The notes beneath the pieces were generated by a model. The model worked only from the letters and a program-made list of their open reading frames with translations, made no database searches and was not told where the DNA came from. From the NCBI GenBank assembly GCA_965116165.1, contig OZ220484.1:558001-622000 (forward strand): a stretch of 64,000 nucleotides of DNA, given 5' to 3'. This document shows, piece by piece, positions 25,311 through 35,678 of this stretch. Both the position numbers and the translations under genes were made by a program. This DNA comes from Azophilus sp965116165 (GTDB lineage: Bacteria; Pseudomonadota; Gammaproteobacteria; Pseudomonadales; Azotimanducaceae). Each line of letters begins with the position of its first letter. The first letter of the stretch is position 1.

Positions 25311-26927
25311 ATGAGCCCTATGCCTGACTGCGAACGTTTCTTCAACACCGCCGGTCCCATCCGGGCGGAGATGCACTATTACCTGCCGCCTCTAGAGCGC
25401 CTGGACCTGGACATGGTGCTGGCCCTGCTCCGGCAGCAAAAGTACTTCGTGCTGCACGCCCCGCGCCAGACCGGCAAGACCTCGGTGCTGCTGGCCCTGC
25501 GTGACCTTCTGAACGCCGAAGGCCACCATCGCTGCGTGTACGTGAACATCGAGGTCGGGCAGGCGGCACGCGAGGATTTGGAGCGCGCCATGCGTGCCGT
25601 CCTCGGCGAGTTGGCGGCAGAAGCCAGGGAAACACTTCGGGATAGATTCGTAGAAAGGATCTGGCCAAGCATCCTACAACGCAATGGACCGGACGGAGCC
25701 CTGCGCGAAGTGCTGGGTCGCTGGGCTGCGGCGGACACGAAGCCGCTGGTACTGCTCATTGACGAGGTAGATGCGCTGGTGGGCGACACCCTGGTATCGG
25801 TGCTGCGTCAATTGCGGACCGGGTACGCGCATCGTCCACGACATTTCCCGCAAAGCGTAGTCCTGTGCGGGGTGCGTGATGTGCGCGACTACCGCATTCA
25901 CGCCAGTTCGGAGAAGGCCATCATCACCGGCGGCAGCGCCTTCAACATCAACGCCAAGTCTCTGCGTCTGGGCGACTTCTCCGAGCAAGACATGAACACC
26001 CTGCTCGACCAGCACACGGCAGCCACCGGCCAGGCGTTCACCGACGAAGCGCGACATGCGCTATGGGACTTGACCCAAGGTCAGCCTTGGCTGGTGAACG
26101 CCCTGGCCTACGAGACCTGCTTCGAGCACAAGGCCGGTCGCGACCGCAGCCGTGCAGTGACCGAGGCGGCGATGCAGGCGGCGTGCGAGGCCCTCATTCA
26201 GCGACGCGAGACGCATCTGGACCAGCTCGCCGACAAGCTCCGGGAGGAGCGAGTGCGGCGAGTGGTCGAACCACTGCTCAGCGGTGCTCCGCCGACAGGC
26301 GGCATGGTGGATGAGCATGTCGACTATGTGCGCGACCTGGGTCTGATCGCCCGGGACAACCCGGTGCGCATCGCCAATCCCATCTATCGCGAAGTGGTGC
26401 CGCGCCAGCTCACTTTCGCCGACCAAGGCTTCATCGCGCATGAGCCGGCCTGGTACATCGGTGCGGATGGCCGGCTGCGGACCGACAAGCTGATGAGGGC
26501 GTTCCAGCAGTTCTTCCGCGAGCACTCGGAGCACTGGGTGGCGCGATTCCAGTACCGGGAGGCAGGTCCACAACTCCTGTTGCAGGCATTCCTGCAGCGC
26601 ATCGTGAACAGCGGCGGGCGCATTGAGCGCGAGTACGGTCTGGGGAGGATGCGCACCGACCTGCTGATTCTTTGGCCGGTTGCGGACGAAGCGGAAGGCG
26701 AGGACTGCACAACGCAGCGGGTCGTGATCGAGTGCAAGGTGCTCCACGGGAGCCTGAAGCGCACCATCCGTGAGGGCCTCGAGCAGACGCGGGCCTACAT
26801 GGATAGGTGTGGGGCAACCCAGGGGCACTTGGTGGTGTTCGACCGTTCGGCGGAGCGTTCCTGGAAGGAGAAGCTGTTCCGCCGTGAGGAGTCGGGCGGT
26901 GCGCCGGTGACCGTGTGGGGAATGTAG
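25311..26927 (+). CDS. AAA-type ATPase with C-terminal PD-(D/E)XK nuclease-like domain
   Basis: The protein has 538 aa. Walker A is HAPRQTGKTSVLL (about residues 46-58) and Walker B is LVLLIDEVDALVG. A winged-helix-like middle part follows (LREERVRRVVEPLLSG). The C-terminal region has RTDLLILWP and VVIECKVLHG, the D and E-x-K of a restriction-like nuclease core. Such STAND-like ATPase/nuclease proteins are common accessory genes and possible defence effectors. No partner gene is adjacent. Confidence 0.75.
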   Translation: MSPMPDCERFFNTAGPIRAEMHYYLPPLERLDLDMVLALLRQQKYFVLHAPRQTGKTSVLLALRDLLNAEGHHRCVYVNIEVGQAAREDLERAMRAVLGELAAEARETLRDRFVERIWPSILQRNGPDGALREVLGRWAAADTKPLVLLIDEVDALVGDTLVSVLRQLRTGYAHRPRHFPQSVVLCGVRDVRDYRIHASSEKAIITGGSAFNINAKSLRLGDFSEQDMNTLLDQHTAATGQAFTDEARHALWDLTQGQPWLVNALAYETCFEHKAGRDRSRAVTEAAMQAACEALIQRRETHLDQLADKLREERVRRVVEPLLSGAPPTGGMVDEHVDYVRDLGLIARDNPVRIANPIYREVVPRQLTFADQGFIAHEPAWYIGADGRLRTDKLMRAFQQFFREHSEHWVARFQYREAGPQLLLQAFLQRIVNSGGRIEREYGLGRMRTDLLILWPVADEAEGEDCTTQRVVIECKVLHGSLKRTIREGLEQTRAYMDRCGATQGHLVVFDRSAERSWKEKLFRREESGGAPVTVWGM

Positions 26928-27149
26928 ATGCTCCCAATAGCGGTCTAGAAGTAGGCGCCAAGTTGTCCGCTCGCTGCTCTTTGGATGTCCGGCAGGGCCA
27001 CATTTCCATGCTGGCGTGATGATGGATCCGTGAAATCCGGTTCCCACCCCAACAACGGCCACTCGCTTGCCTATTCTCCCGACTCGCTCCGTAGATATCT
27101 TTGGAAAGAAAATTAGGCTGGCCGCCTCACCCGCCGCAATACCGAACGG

Positions 27150-28055
27150 TCAAGCCGGCTGTGTCGCTCGTCGCAACACATCCGAGTAGCCGTGGGAAAG
27201 GCACCGCTGCGGCCCGAAGTAGCCGCGGGTTCTCAGCAAGCGATGGAAGGCCGGCAAGCGGTAGCAGGGAATGCCGGCGTGAAGATGATGCTCCAGGTGA
27301 TAGTTCACGAAGTTGGGGCCGATTAATAACCGTTCCCACCAAGCGACCAAGGTGGTACAGGTGTTGTCCCGCGGATCGGCACTCAAGCGGTCGATGGCGA
27401 CCCCATGCTCGCTCATGAAGCGGATGCGCACCACAATCTGGTAGACGAACACATAGGCGACCCACCAAAGTAGATAGGTCCAGGCAATGCCCGCCATCGC
27501 CAACGACCCCAATAGGACCGCATGGCTCAGGAAAAACGGGGCGTTTCTCCGGGGCTGGAGCTTGCGAAATTGTTGGCGAACATCCTTGAAGCCGGTCTGC
27601 CCCGTGCAATCGCGAATCAGCTTGCGGCGCATGCTGTCGCGGGTGGCCGGATAGGCGTTGGCAAGGACGAGGTCCGGATCCTGTTCCGTGCCCGCGTGCC
27701 GATGATGCTGCAGGTGATAGTGGCGGTAGCGAACGAGCGATGCGTTGAGCAAACCGCCGAACAACCAGGTACCGACCCCATCGTTCATGCGGCCGCTCGA
27801 AAAGAAGGCTCGGTGCGCACAGTCGTGGTATAGCACCGCCAACCCGAGTTGCCGCCCGCCAAGCAGCAGCACGGCAACGAGAACGGTAAGCGGGTTGAGC
27901 CACAGCCCCGGAAGCGCGAAGGCCATCGCTATAAGGGACAGATTGCATGCGACCACCCAAAGGGCGCGCCAATTGGACCGCTCAAGGAAGCAGCGCAACT
28001 CCTCCGCGGTCAGTCTATCCGCAACGCTCGGCGGGACGGTCGGATGCTTCTCCAT
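27150..28055 (-). CDS. Fatty acid desaturase family protein
   Basis: The protein has 301 aa with four predicted membrane helices. The three His boxes of the di-iron membrane desaturase/hydroxylase family are present: HDCAH, HYHLQHHRHAG and, near the C-terminus, HLEHHLHAG. It probably introduces a double bond or hydroxyl into an acyl chain or carotenoid in the inner membrane, using electrons from a ferredoxin. A 2Fe-2S ferredoxin is encoded at 58913 but is not linked. It is a single-gene unit. Confidence 0.85.
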   Translation of the reverse strand: MEKHPTVPPSVADRLTAEELRCFLERSNWRALWVVACNLSLIAMAFALPGLWLNPLTVLVAVLLLGGRQLGLAVLYHDCAHRAFFSSGRMNDGVGTWLFGGLLNASLVRYRHYHLQHHRHAGTEQDPDLVLANAYPATRDSMRRKLIRDCTGQTGFKDVRQQFRKLQPRRNAPFFLSHAVLLGSLAMAGIAWTYLLWWVAYVFVYQIVVRIRFMSEHGVAIDRLSADPRDNTCTTLVAWWERLLIGPNFVNYHLEHHLHAGIPCYRLPAFHRLLRTRGYFGPQRCLSHGYSDVLRRATQPA

Positions 28056-28239
28056 GCGGCAATATTACCGCAAATTCTCGAGCCGTACCCGGTGTTGTAT
28101 CAACAATTCCCGCTAACGACGCGTGATTATTCGTTTGGGTCCAAATACCAAGCGAAATGGACCATTCAGGCATTAGTCGGGCATCTCTTTTGGCTCATTG
28201 CCGTGCTTAGCGGGAGTCGAACTGCGACACAACCGGCCA

Positions 28240-28259
28240 CAGGACTGATCAGACGCTCC

Positions 28260-28262
<3 letters not shown>
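28240..28262. repeat. Decayed end of a family A miniature element
   Basis: ACTGATCAGACGCTCCCTAA resembles the right terminus of the 99-bp element (ATTGATCAGAGGTTCCCTAA) and touches the stop codon of the formaldehyde dehydrogenase gene. No matching left end is recognisable. Confidence 0.35.
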
Positions 28263-29366
<1,104 letters not shown>

Positions 29367-29519
29367 GGCGTGTCTCCCGAATCGTCCGCGACCCTAAGCG
29401 GCCCGCACTCCCTTGTCGAGCCGCTCAGCAACGGCGGATGAACAATAGCATAGCGCCACGGTAATCTCGGTAAAGGCCCGCATGTGGATGGCAACCCAAG
29501 GAATTTCGGCGGCGGGATG

Positions 29520-30254
29520 TCAATCCCCTATCCTAAGCTCGGCCGTTATTGAAAATCGAGGTCGAAGAGACGGGAAAATTCGCAGCGCCACGTTCGTCCA
29601 TCGCGATGATGATTTGCCACGCATCATTAGTGAAACGGTCGCAAGTCCAAACCTCTCCAAAAACCGAACAACCTCCAAGGGTGAGAAAATCCGAAAGTGT
29701 CCCATATGACCGAGTGTTTCAAGTTTTTGGTACTCATGAAAAAGGTCTGGGGCGGGGCGAAAACGTCGTGGGTTAAGATTGGGCGTTGATAGCAATAGCA
29801 ACCCTTTTGGCTTCAGGACACGGGTGATTTCCTGAACAGCGAACAGGGGGTTCAGGCGAAGATGCTCTATAACTTCATTAAATATAACGACATCGAATGC
29901 GTTATCCCGGAATGGAAGGGGTTCCTGTTCAATATCCGCTTGTTCAATTAAGAGGCCCTCGCGCTCAATAGTCTCAGCAAAACGGGCAGGCATAATATCC
30001 ACACCGGAAACATCGTGACCGAGTTCTTGCAACGCAATGGTAAGAATCGGCGGAATGCACCCAATTTCGAGTATGCGGTCTTCCGCTCGACACGTAGAGC
30101 GGACGTGATCCAAATCATGGGCGATCCGTTCCGATTGGGTAAAGCAGTAGTGCATTGACCATTGAGCAAGCCGACAATCCTTGGGGCTGGTGATCTTCTT
30201 GACCGCTTGCTGAATAAGGTTGCGGGATTTGGGCGGATCCCATGCCTCGGACAT
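29520..30254 (-). CDS. SAM-dependent methyltransferase, class I
   Basis: About 244 aa from MSEAWDPPKSRNL. The SAM motif is ILEIGCIPPILTIALQELGHDVSGVDI, followed by DNAFDVVIFNEVIEHL and the KPKGLLLLSTPN strand, typical of Methyltransf_11/23 proteins. The frame stays open to 30350, but the last part of that lies inside the family B element at 30321-30420, so the native start may have been altered by that insertion. Substrate unknown; such enzymes often modify sugars or lipids. No glycan genes are adjacent. Confidence 0.75.
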   Translation of the reverse strand: MSEAWDPPKSRNLIQQAVKKITSPKDCRLAQWSMHYCFTQSERIAHDLDHVRSTCRAEDRILEIGCIPPILTIALQELGHDVSGVDIMPARFAETIEREGLLIEQADIEQEPLPFRDNAFDVVIFNEVIEHLRLNPLFAVQEITRVLKPKGLLLLSTPNLNPRRFRPAPDLFHEYQKLETLGHMGHFRIFSPLEVVRFLERFGLATVSLMMRGKSSSRWTNVALRIFPSLRPRFSITAELRIGD

Positions 30255-30320
30255 GCGCCGAAAGGTGGGCCATAAATTCACAAAATAAGCATCCAGAGAA
30301 CAAGGAGGACCGTTACTATA

Positions 30321-30420
30321 GGGACTTATATACATGGGTTGACATACCACTATATGTTGAGGATTTAGCGGCTGAAAACTACCACATGTCGGCTTCTATC
30401 AACCCATCGATATAATTCCC
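30321..30420. repeat. Miniature inverted-repeat element, family B (copy 2)
   Basis: 100 bp with ends GGGACTTATATACATGGG and the complement of GGGAATTATATCGATGGG. It is almost identical to the reverse complement of 31990-32104. It sits at the 5' end of the methyltransferase gene and directly abuts a half copy of family A. Confidence 0.85.
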
Positions 30421-30421
30421 A

Positions 30422-30480
30422 ATTAATAAAATCAATAGCCTACGATTATCTCAACGCTGCCCTATCGAATTGTTCAGACC
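30422..30480. repeat. Half copy of family A element
   Basis: TTAATAAAATCAATAG to GAATTGTTCAGACC matches the right half of copies 2 and 3. The other half is missing, replaced by the family B element. It ends five bases before the Rieske gene stop codon. Confidence 0.75.
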
Positions 30481-30484
30481 ATCA

Positions 30485-31654
30485 TTAGGCGAATAGCGCC
30501 GGCAGCCGTTGATCGTCGGTTTGTATGAGCTTGTCCACCCAGCCGTGGAAGCACTGGCCGCCGCCCTCGTTGCGCCCGAACATAACGTGCGGCATGGCGC
30601 CGGTTAACAATGCCTTCTGCTGCCTGAGGCCGGTGGCGTAGTCCTCCTCCCTGACCACGTATTCCAGGAACTTGAACTGTTCGTGGGCCTCTTTGCACAT
30701 CTTTTCGTCGGTGGGTGCCTGCTCCATCAGGTAGTTCTGTACCGTATAGGATTCGAGCGGCGTCTCGCCGGGGAAGAGTTGGGAAATCATCACGCTGCGT
30801 CCGCCACCGGCGAAACCGGCGATGGAGACGTGCGGAAAAATCGTCCAGACACCCGACATCAGGTGGGCATCCCCCACATCTTCAAGGCTGTCGTAGTCCG
30901 CCAGCGATAGGTCGGGAGAGTGCACCCGCTGATGCGGCCCCCAAGCGTAGTAGAGGGCCTGGTTGCGCATATCCGCGCCGAAGGTTTCCCGGTGCAGGAT
31001 GGGCAGGTGGTAGAGGTCGAGGTAGCCGTCGTAGGCGATCTTCCAGTTTGGCCCCCTAAGCACCCGGCTTTCGAAGAAGTGCCAGTTCTTAAAGTTGAAA
31101 TGCTCAAGCATCTCGTCGTAGCCGGAAAGAAAATCGTCGATGTCGAGGGTCGCGTTCGGGTTGAGATGCACCCAAATCAACCCGGCCCGCTCCGCCGCCG
31201 CCAGCTCGACCAGACTGTGGCGGGAGCGCTCCACCGTGCCGAAATCCTTCTCGGAGAACACGCCGGTCAGCGCACCTTTTTGATCGTAGGACCAGGCATG
31301 GTAGGGGCAGGTGAAACGTTTCGTGTTGCCCGTGCCGACCCCCATGATCTGCGCGCCCCGATGCCGGCACATGTTGACGAATGCGCGCACCTTGCCGTCC
31401 TCGCCCCGGGCAATGAGCACCGGGGTGTCCACCGCGTCCATTGCCTTGTAGTCGCCGGGGTTGGGCAGTTCCGCCGTCATGGCCAGCATGAGGGGAACGC
31501 GCTTGAAGACAAGGTCCATCTCCAGCCGCCAGCGCTCCTTGTCGCAATAGTGGTGCGCGGGCTCCCTATGGATCGCCTCGGCCTGTTCGATGGTGCCGGC
31601 CTGGGCATGGGCCAGGCTTTGCCGGGCCATTTCGATCAACTTTGTGCGGCTCAC
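30485..31654 (-). CDS. Rieske ring-hydroxylating oxygenase, alpha subunit
   Basis: The protein has 389 aa. The Rieske cluster motif is CRHRGAQIMG...CPYHAWSYD (about residues 96-120), and the mononuclear iron site is DGYLDLYHLPILH (about residues 208-220). Both are complete. It hydroxylates or demethylates an aromatic or betaine-like substrate with electrons from an unlinked reductase. There is no beta subunit gene, so it is probably a homotrimeric type. The gene is bracketed by inverted copies of family B elements and half copies of family A, suggesting past mobility. It is unrelated at close range to the broken Rieske gene at 16297. Confidence 0.88.
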   Translation of the reverse strand: MSRTKLIEMARQSLAHAQAGTIEQAEAIHREPAHHYCDKERWRLEMDLVFKRVPLMLAMTAELPNPGDYKAMDAVDTPVLIARGEDGKVRAFVNMCRHRGAQIMGVGTGNTKRFTCPYHAWSYDQKGALTGVFSEKDFGTVERSRHSLVELAAAERAGLIWVHLNPNATLDIDDFLSGYDEMLEHFNFKNWHFFESRVLRGPNWKIAYDGYLDLYHLPILHRETFGADMRNQALYYAWGPHQRVHSPDLSLADYDSLEDVGDAHLMSGVWTIFPHVSIAGFAGGGRSVMISQLFPGETPLESYTVQNYLMEQAPTDEKMCKEAHEQFKFLEYVVREEDYATGLRQQKALLTGAMPHVMFGRNEGGGQCFHGWVDKLIQTDDQRLPALFA

Positions 31655-31989
31655 TGGTACCTCCCGTTTGCAGGCGGGAAATTATATGGCAGATCGGTCG
31701 GCGACATGCTGCCCAAGATGCGGATGTCGAGTCAACCATTTGGGTCCAATGCGTAGATTCAGATATATGTGAGACTAAGCCGGATCCTCGGGGGCATTCC
31801 CTCTTAATCGCATATCCCCAAACCCGTACAACTGTTGACAAGTCCGCTTCGGCCACTTTAAGGTCTTTAATCGCGACAGTTCACGCAGTGAACCCGAGCC
31901 GGGTTACCTGCTGAATACAATAGCCCTTGACCCGGTCAGGAGTAGCTACCTGTCCCGGCGAATAGGCGGGAACGTCTGATTTTATTAAA

Positions 31990-32104
31990 GGGAATTATAT
32001 CGATGGGTTGATAGAAGCCGACATGTGGTAGTTTTCAGCCGCTAAATCCTCAACATCTAAATCCTCAACATATAGTGGTATGTCAACCCGTGTATATAAG
32101 TCCC
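31990..32104. repeat. Miniature inverted-repeat element, family B (copy 3, inverted)
   Basis: 115 bp: the reverse complement of copy 2 plus a 15-bp tandem duplication (CTAAATCCTCAACAT twice). It sits in TATTAA-rich DNA derived from the core of a family A element; the flanks share TATTAA, compatible with a decayed target duplication. Confidence 0.85.
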
Positions 32105-32105
32105 T

Positions 32106-32147
32106 ATTAATTCGGGTGTCGCGACTACAGAATTAATCAGAGGTTCC
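32106..32147. repeat. Half copy of family A element
   Basis: ATTAATTCGGGTGTCG to AATCAGAGGTTCC matches the right half of copies 1 and 4. The matching core (CTGATTTTATT) lies on the other side of the family B insertion at about 31977-31987. Confidence 0.7.
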
Positions 32148-32161
32148 CCAACCGGAAGCGC

Positions 32162-34714
32162 CTACCTGCTGTCTTGATACCGCCGCATACGGGGGGTGTC
32201 GCCGATGACACGCGCGATGTCCGCGCCGGCGCGCTTCAGTTGCCGATCATCGGGGCGCTTGCGCAGCGCAAGATCGATAACCTCAAGGGCCTTGGCGGAT
32301 TCGCCTTGCGAGTGCAGCGCCACCGCGTAGGTGTAGGCGTAGCGGGGATTCCACGGCGCGAGTTCCACGGCGGCGGCCAATAGCGGCAGCGCTTCGGCAT
32401 CACGGTTTTGACGCACCAGCCAGAATGCGCGAGCCAGTTTCACCTCCGGTGCGTCGGGTGCCGCCACCAACGCCCGCTCCAGCAGTTCACCGCCGGAGCC
32501 GTCCCTGCCCGTGGCGCGGTGGAGGTCGGCCAGATTCACCAGCGCCGGCACCCAATCGGGAGAGAGCGAGAGCGCGGTTTCCAAAGCGGCTTCAGCGCTG
32601 TCCGGGTTGCCGGTGGCCATGAACACCCGCGCCATGTTGGTTTGCGCCTCGGGCCGGTCGGCATTGAAACGCTGGGTGGCCAGGTATTCATCCAGCGCCT
32701 GCAACAGCCGCTTGCGGTCGGCACCGGAAAGTGCCGCAAGGGCAGCCGCAAGCAAACTGGCCGCTTCGCCGCGCACCGCGCGATAGGGGTCATCCAACAA
32801 ATGCTCGGCGTATCGCCACAAGCTTGCCCGGTCAAAGCGCACCGCGCCGCGCAGGGCACCGATGCGCACCAGGGCATCCGGGTCGCGCAAACCGCGCTCA
32901 AGCGCCAAAGCCGTGTCCCCATCGTCGTAGGCCGCCATGAGAGACAATGCGGTGCCCCGCACAATGCCCGCCTGCGTCGGGTCTCCGCCCAGCGTCGCCA
33001 GCGCCGCCGCAATGCTTGGCCCGCCACGCCGAGCGTCGGTCGTGGGTAGCGGGTGGGAATCCATCCGTCCTATTTCGGCGGTCGCACTACCCGCTACACC
33101 GCGACGGGCGTCGGCCAGCACCGTGGCGAAGTGCGCGTCTTGCGGTGCGCCAAACCGTCGCTCAAGCACATCCCGGGCCCACTCGGCGCTGCGCTCGTCG
33201 TGACAGTGGTTGCAGGTATTCGGCACAGCCGCCGAAAGGGTTAGATCGGGCCTGGGAATACGAAAACTGTGGTCGCTGCGACGATCAACCATCATGTAGG
33301 TGCGCTCGGGCATATGACAGGAGACGCACTCTGAGCCGGCGCTAAGCGGTTCGTGTCCGTGGTGCTCCTTCCTGTCGTAGGCGGAGCGCCTGAGCGTCGG
33401 GAAATCGGGGTTGCCGGCTTCGTTGTGGCAGCCTGTGCAGAGTGCGTTGCCCTGCGCGCGCAGGCCCAGGGAGTGCGGCTCGTGACAGTGCCCACAGGTT
33501 ACACCCCGAGCGTGCATCCGGCTCTGCAGGAAGGATCCGTAAACATAGACCTCGTCGAGAATTTGCCCGTCCGCCTCGTACAGGCCCGGATCGAGCAGCG
33601 CCGGCCGATAGTAGTCCAAGAACGGCTGATCGGGTGTGAACCCATCGGCGAGTTGCTCGCGGCGGCTGTGGCAGGGTGCGCAGCTATTGATCTGCTCCGT
33701 CTGGGAGCGCAGAGCCAAGATAAAGGGAGGCTCAGCAAAGCTGGAGGTGGCTGGTGTTCGTTCGTCGGCTGGCCGGTAACGACGATCCACTGGTGATTTG
33801 GACAAGCCGGCTGCGGCCGGGGAGCGCCCATCGATTGGCTGGTGCCGACGATCCACCAATAACTCGGACAAGCCGCCTGAGACAGTGGGTTGTTCATCGA
33901 CTGGCTGGTACCACCGACCCGTCGGTGATCCGGGCAAACCAGCGGCGGCCGGGGAAGCCTCACCTGTCGTCGGGACCGCTGGCCCCGGCCCGCCACCGCG
34001 ACCGGCCCCCCTAGCTGCCGCCGGAATTCCCATTTCTGGATTCGCCGCCCAAGCAACATGTCTGGAAGCCGGACCGTGGCAAGCCTCGCAACCCACCGAC
34101 ACCTCCGCAAACTCGGTTTGATAGGTTCGGGTCCGCGCATCGTAGCCTTTGCGCACGGCGGTGGAGTGGCAATCCGCGCACATGAAATTCCAGTTGTGGG
34201 CCAAGCCGGTCCAGTGCAACGGGTCGCCGTAGCCGAGCCCATGCTCGGGTTGCAGATGAAACCACCACCGATCCTCCGTATCCCAAGCGACGGTGAACGC
34301 CTGCAGCCGTCCGCCGGGCGACTCGAGCAGCAACTGCTGCAGCGGCTCGACGCCAAAGGTGTAGCGCACCGCAAACTCGGTCGATGCTCCGCTCGCGTCA
34401 GGGGTCCGCACCAAGAAACGGTTGCCCCGCTGGCTGAAGTGGGAAGCCACGCCGTCCTGAACAAAGGCCGTATCGGTGAAGTCCCCCGCCACCGAGCCAC
34501 CCGCCGCGGGCAGCATCGAGCGCTGATGGTGCGAGCCGTGCCAAGCACCATGAGCCTCGCCATGACAGGCCGCGCAGGCGGCGGAACCAACGTAACGGGG
34601 CTCTTCCGCAAACGGTCGGCTGTTGTCGGTGCCTGGGAGTTCGCCACAGCCCAACAGCGGGCAAACAAACAGCGCAACGCCCAATGTCATCCAACGCATC
34701 GTCCCGGGTCGCAA
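32162..34714 (-). CDS. Octaheme cytochrome c lipoprotein with TPR domain
   Basis: The protein has 850 aa. The N-terminus MRWMTLGVALFVCPLLGCG is a lipoprotein signal, with the lipobox Cys in LLGC. Eight CXXCH haem sites are present: CAACH, CADCH, CEACH, CAPCH, CGHCH, CTGCH, CVSCH, CNHCH, in a cytochrome c554-like arrangement. HEAT/TPR-like helical repeats fill about residues 560-850 (MARVFMATGNPDSAEAALE, NLADLHRATGRDG). Between the third and fourth haems is a low-complexity insertion of about 70 residues made of 25-aa repeats. It is probably a periplasmic or outer-membrane electron-transfer or assembly protein; the donor and acceptor are unknown. It stands alone. Confidence 0.85.
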   Translation of the reverse strand: MRPGTMRWMTLGVALFVCPLLGCGELPGTDNSRPFAEEPRYVGSAACAACHGEAHGAWHGSHHQRSMLPAAGGSVAGDFTDTAFVQDGVASHFSQRGNRFLVRTPDASGASTEFAVRYTFGVEPLQQLLLESPGGRLQAFTVAWDTEDRWWFHLQPEHGLGYGDPLHWTGLAHNWNFMCADCHSTAVRKGYDARTRTYQTEFAEVSVGCEACHGPASRHVAWAANPEMGIPAAARGAGRGGGPGPAVPTTGEASPAAAGLPGSPTGRWYQPVDEQPTVSGGLSELLVDRRHQPIDGRSPAAAGLSKSPVDRRYRPADERTPATSSFAEPPFILALRSQTEQINSCAPCHSRREQLADGFTPDQPFLDYYRPALLDPGLYEADGQILDEVYVYGSFLQSRMHARGVTCGHCHEPHSLGLRAQGNALCTGCHNEAGNPDFPTLRRSAYDRKEHHGHEPLSAGSECVSCHMPERTYMMVDRRSDHSFRIPRPDLTLSAAVPNTCNHCHDERSAEWARDVLERRFGAPQDAHFATVLADARRGVAGSATAEIGRMDSHPLPTTDARRGGPSIAAALATLGGDPTQAGIVRGTALSLMAAYDDGDTALALERGLRDPDALVRIGALRGAVRFDRASLWRYAEHLLDDPYRAVRGEAASLLAAALAALSGADRKRLLQALDEYLATQRFNADRPEAQTNMARVFMATGNPDSAEAALETALSLSPDWVPALVNLADLHRATGRDGSGGELLERALVAAPDAPEVKLARAFWLVRQNRDAEALPLLAAAVELAPWNPRYAYTYAVALHSQGESAKALEVIDLALRKRPDDRQLKRAGADIARVIGDTPRMRRYQDSR
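33740..33958 (-). repeat. Degenerate tandem repeat (about 75-bp unit) inside the octaheme gene
   Basis: Three units of about 25 codons read AAAGLPGSPTGRWYQPVDE, then GGLSELLVDRRHQPIDGR, then AAAGLSKSPVDRRYRPADER. The reading frame is kept. The units sit in the loop between haems three and four and are not part of the usual haem domain. Confidence 0.7.
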
Positions 34715-34868
34715 AATCCTTCGTGCTCATTGCAACACAACTGCATCCTTCGATACATTGCGCCGTTGAGTGCGCCGGGGTGGCCTGCCGCGTTTGCCGC
34801 CCCCGGATGAAAACCGCATCAATGTGGGCGAGCAATGGAATGTGGATGCCGTTTCAGGAACAGGGTGA

Positions 34869-35678
34869 ATGACAAACCGCTACACAGGCTATCAGCGACT
34901 GAGGTTCGACTATCCCGCCGAGCGTATCCTACGCATTAGGATTTGCCGACCGGAGCGGCTGAACGCTCTCGACGCGGTTGGCCACCGCGAACTGACCTAT
35001 GTTTGGCGGGAAATCGACGACGACCGGAGCATCGACTGCGTCATTCTCACCGGCGAGGGCCGGGCTTTTTCGGCCGGCGGCGATTTCGAGATGGTCGAGA
35101 CGAACACCAAAGACTACGACGCGCTCGTCACCACCTGGAAGGAGGCGCGCGATCTGGTCTACAACATCATCAACTGCGGCAAACCCACCATCTCCTCGAT
35201 CAATGGCGTGGCGGTGGGCGCCGGTCTGGTCGCGGCGCTGCTCTGCGACATCTCCATCGCCGCCGAATCCGCCTTCGTCACCGACGGCCATACCCGCCTG
35301 GGTGTCGCAGCGGGCGACCACGCCGCCATCGTCTGGCCGCTGCTCTGCGGCATGGCCAAGGCCAAGTACTACCTGATGACCTGCGACCGGCTATCCGCGC
35401 AAGAGGCGGAGCGCATCGGCTTGATCTCGCTGTGCGTTGCGGACGACGAGTTGGAAAACAAAACCATGGAGGTCGCACGGAAACTCGCCAACGGCGCGCC
35501 CAACGCCATCCGCTGGACCAAGTACGCGCTCAACAACTGGCTGCGCATGGCGGGGCCGACCTACGACACCTCCACCGCGCTGGAAATGCTTGGTTTTCTC
35601 GGGCCCGAAGGCAAGGAAGGCCTCAGCGCCCTACGGGAGAAGCGCGAGCCGCAATTTCCCAAGGATTCACCGATTTGA
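34869..35678 (+). CDS. Enoyl-CoA hydratase/isomerase family protein
   Basis: The protein has 269 aa with crotonase features: CRPERLNALDAVGHRE, the oxyanion strand LTGEGRAFSAGGDFEM, NGVAVGAGLVAALLCDISI and the TRLGVAAGDHAAIVWPLL segment. It heads a plus-strand run with coaE, a PHP gene and a MaoC-type gene, all overlapping by a few bases. The stop overlaps the TTG start of coaE. Substrate unknown, most likely a side-chain enoyl-CoA. Confidence 0.85.
   Translation: MTNRYTGYQRLRFDYPAERILRIRICRPERLNALDAVGHRELTYVWREIDDDRSIDCVILTGEGRAFSAGGDFEMVETNTKDYDALVTTWKEARDLVYNIINCGKPTISSINGVAVGAGLVAALLCDISIAAESAFVTDGHTRLGVAAGDHAAIVWPLLCGMAKAKYYLMTCDRLSAQEAERIGLISLCVADDELENKTMEVARKLANGAPNAIRWTKYALNNWLRMAGPTYDTSTALEMLGFLGPEGKEGLSALREKREPQFPKDSPI

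Larger units (their letters stand above)
31655..32161. other. Gene-free stretch with nested miniature elements
   Basis: The left 330 bp hold the presumed promoter of the Rieske gene and nothing else I can name. The right part is a family B element (31990-32104) inserted in a family A fragment (to 32147). No coding potential is seen. Confidence 0.5.
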
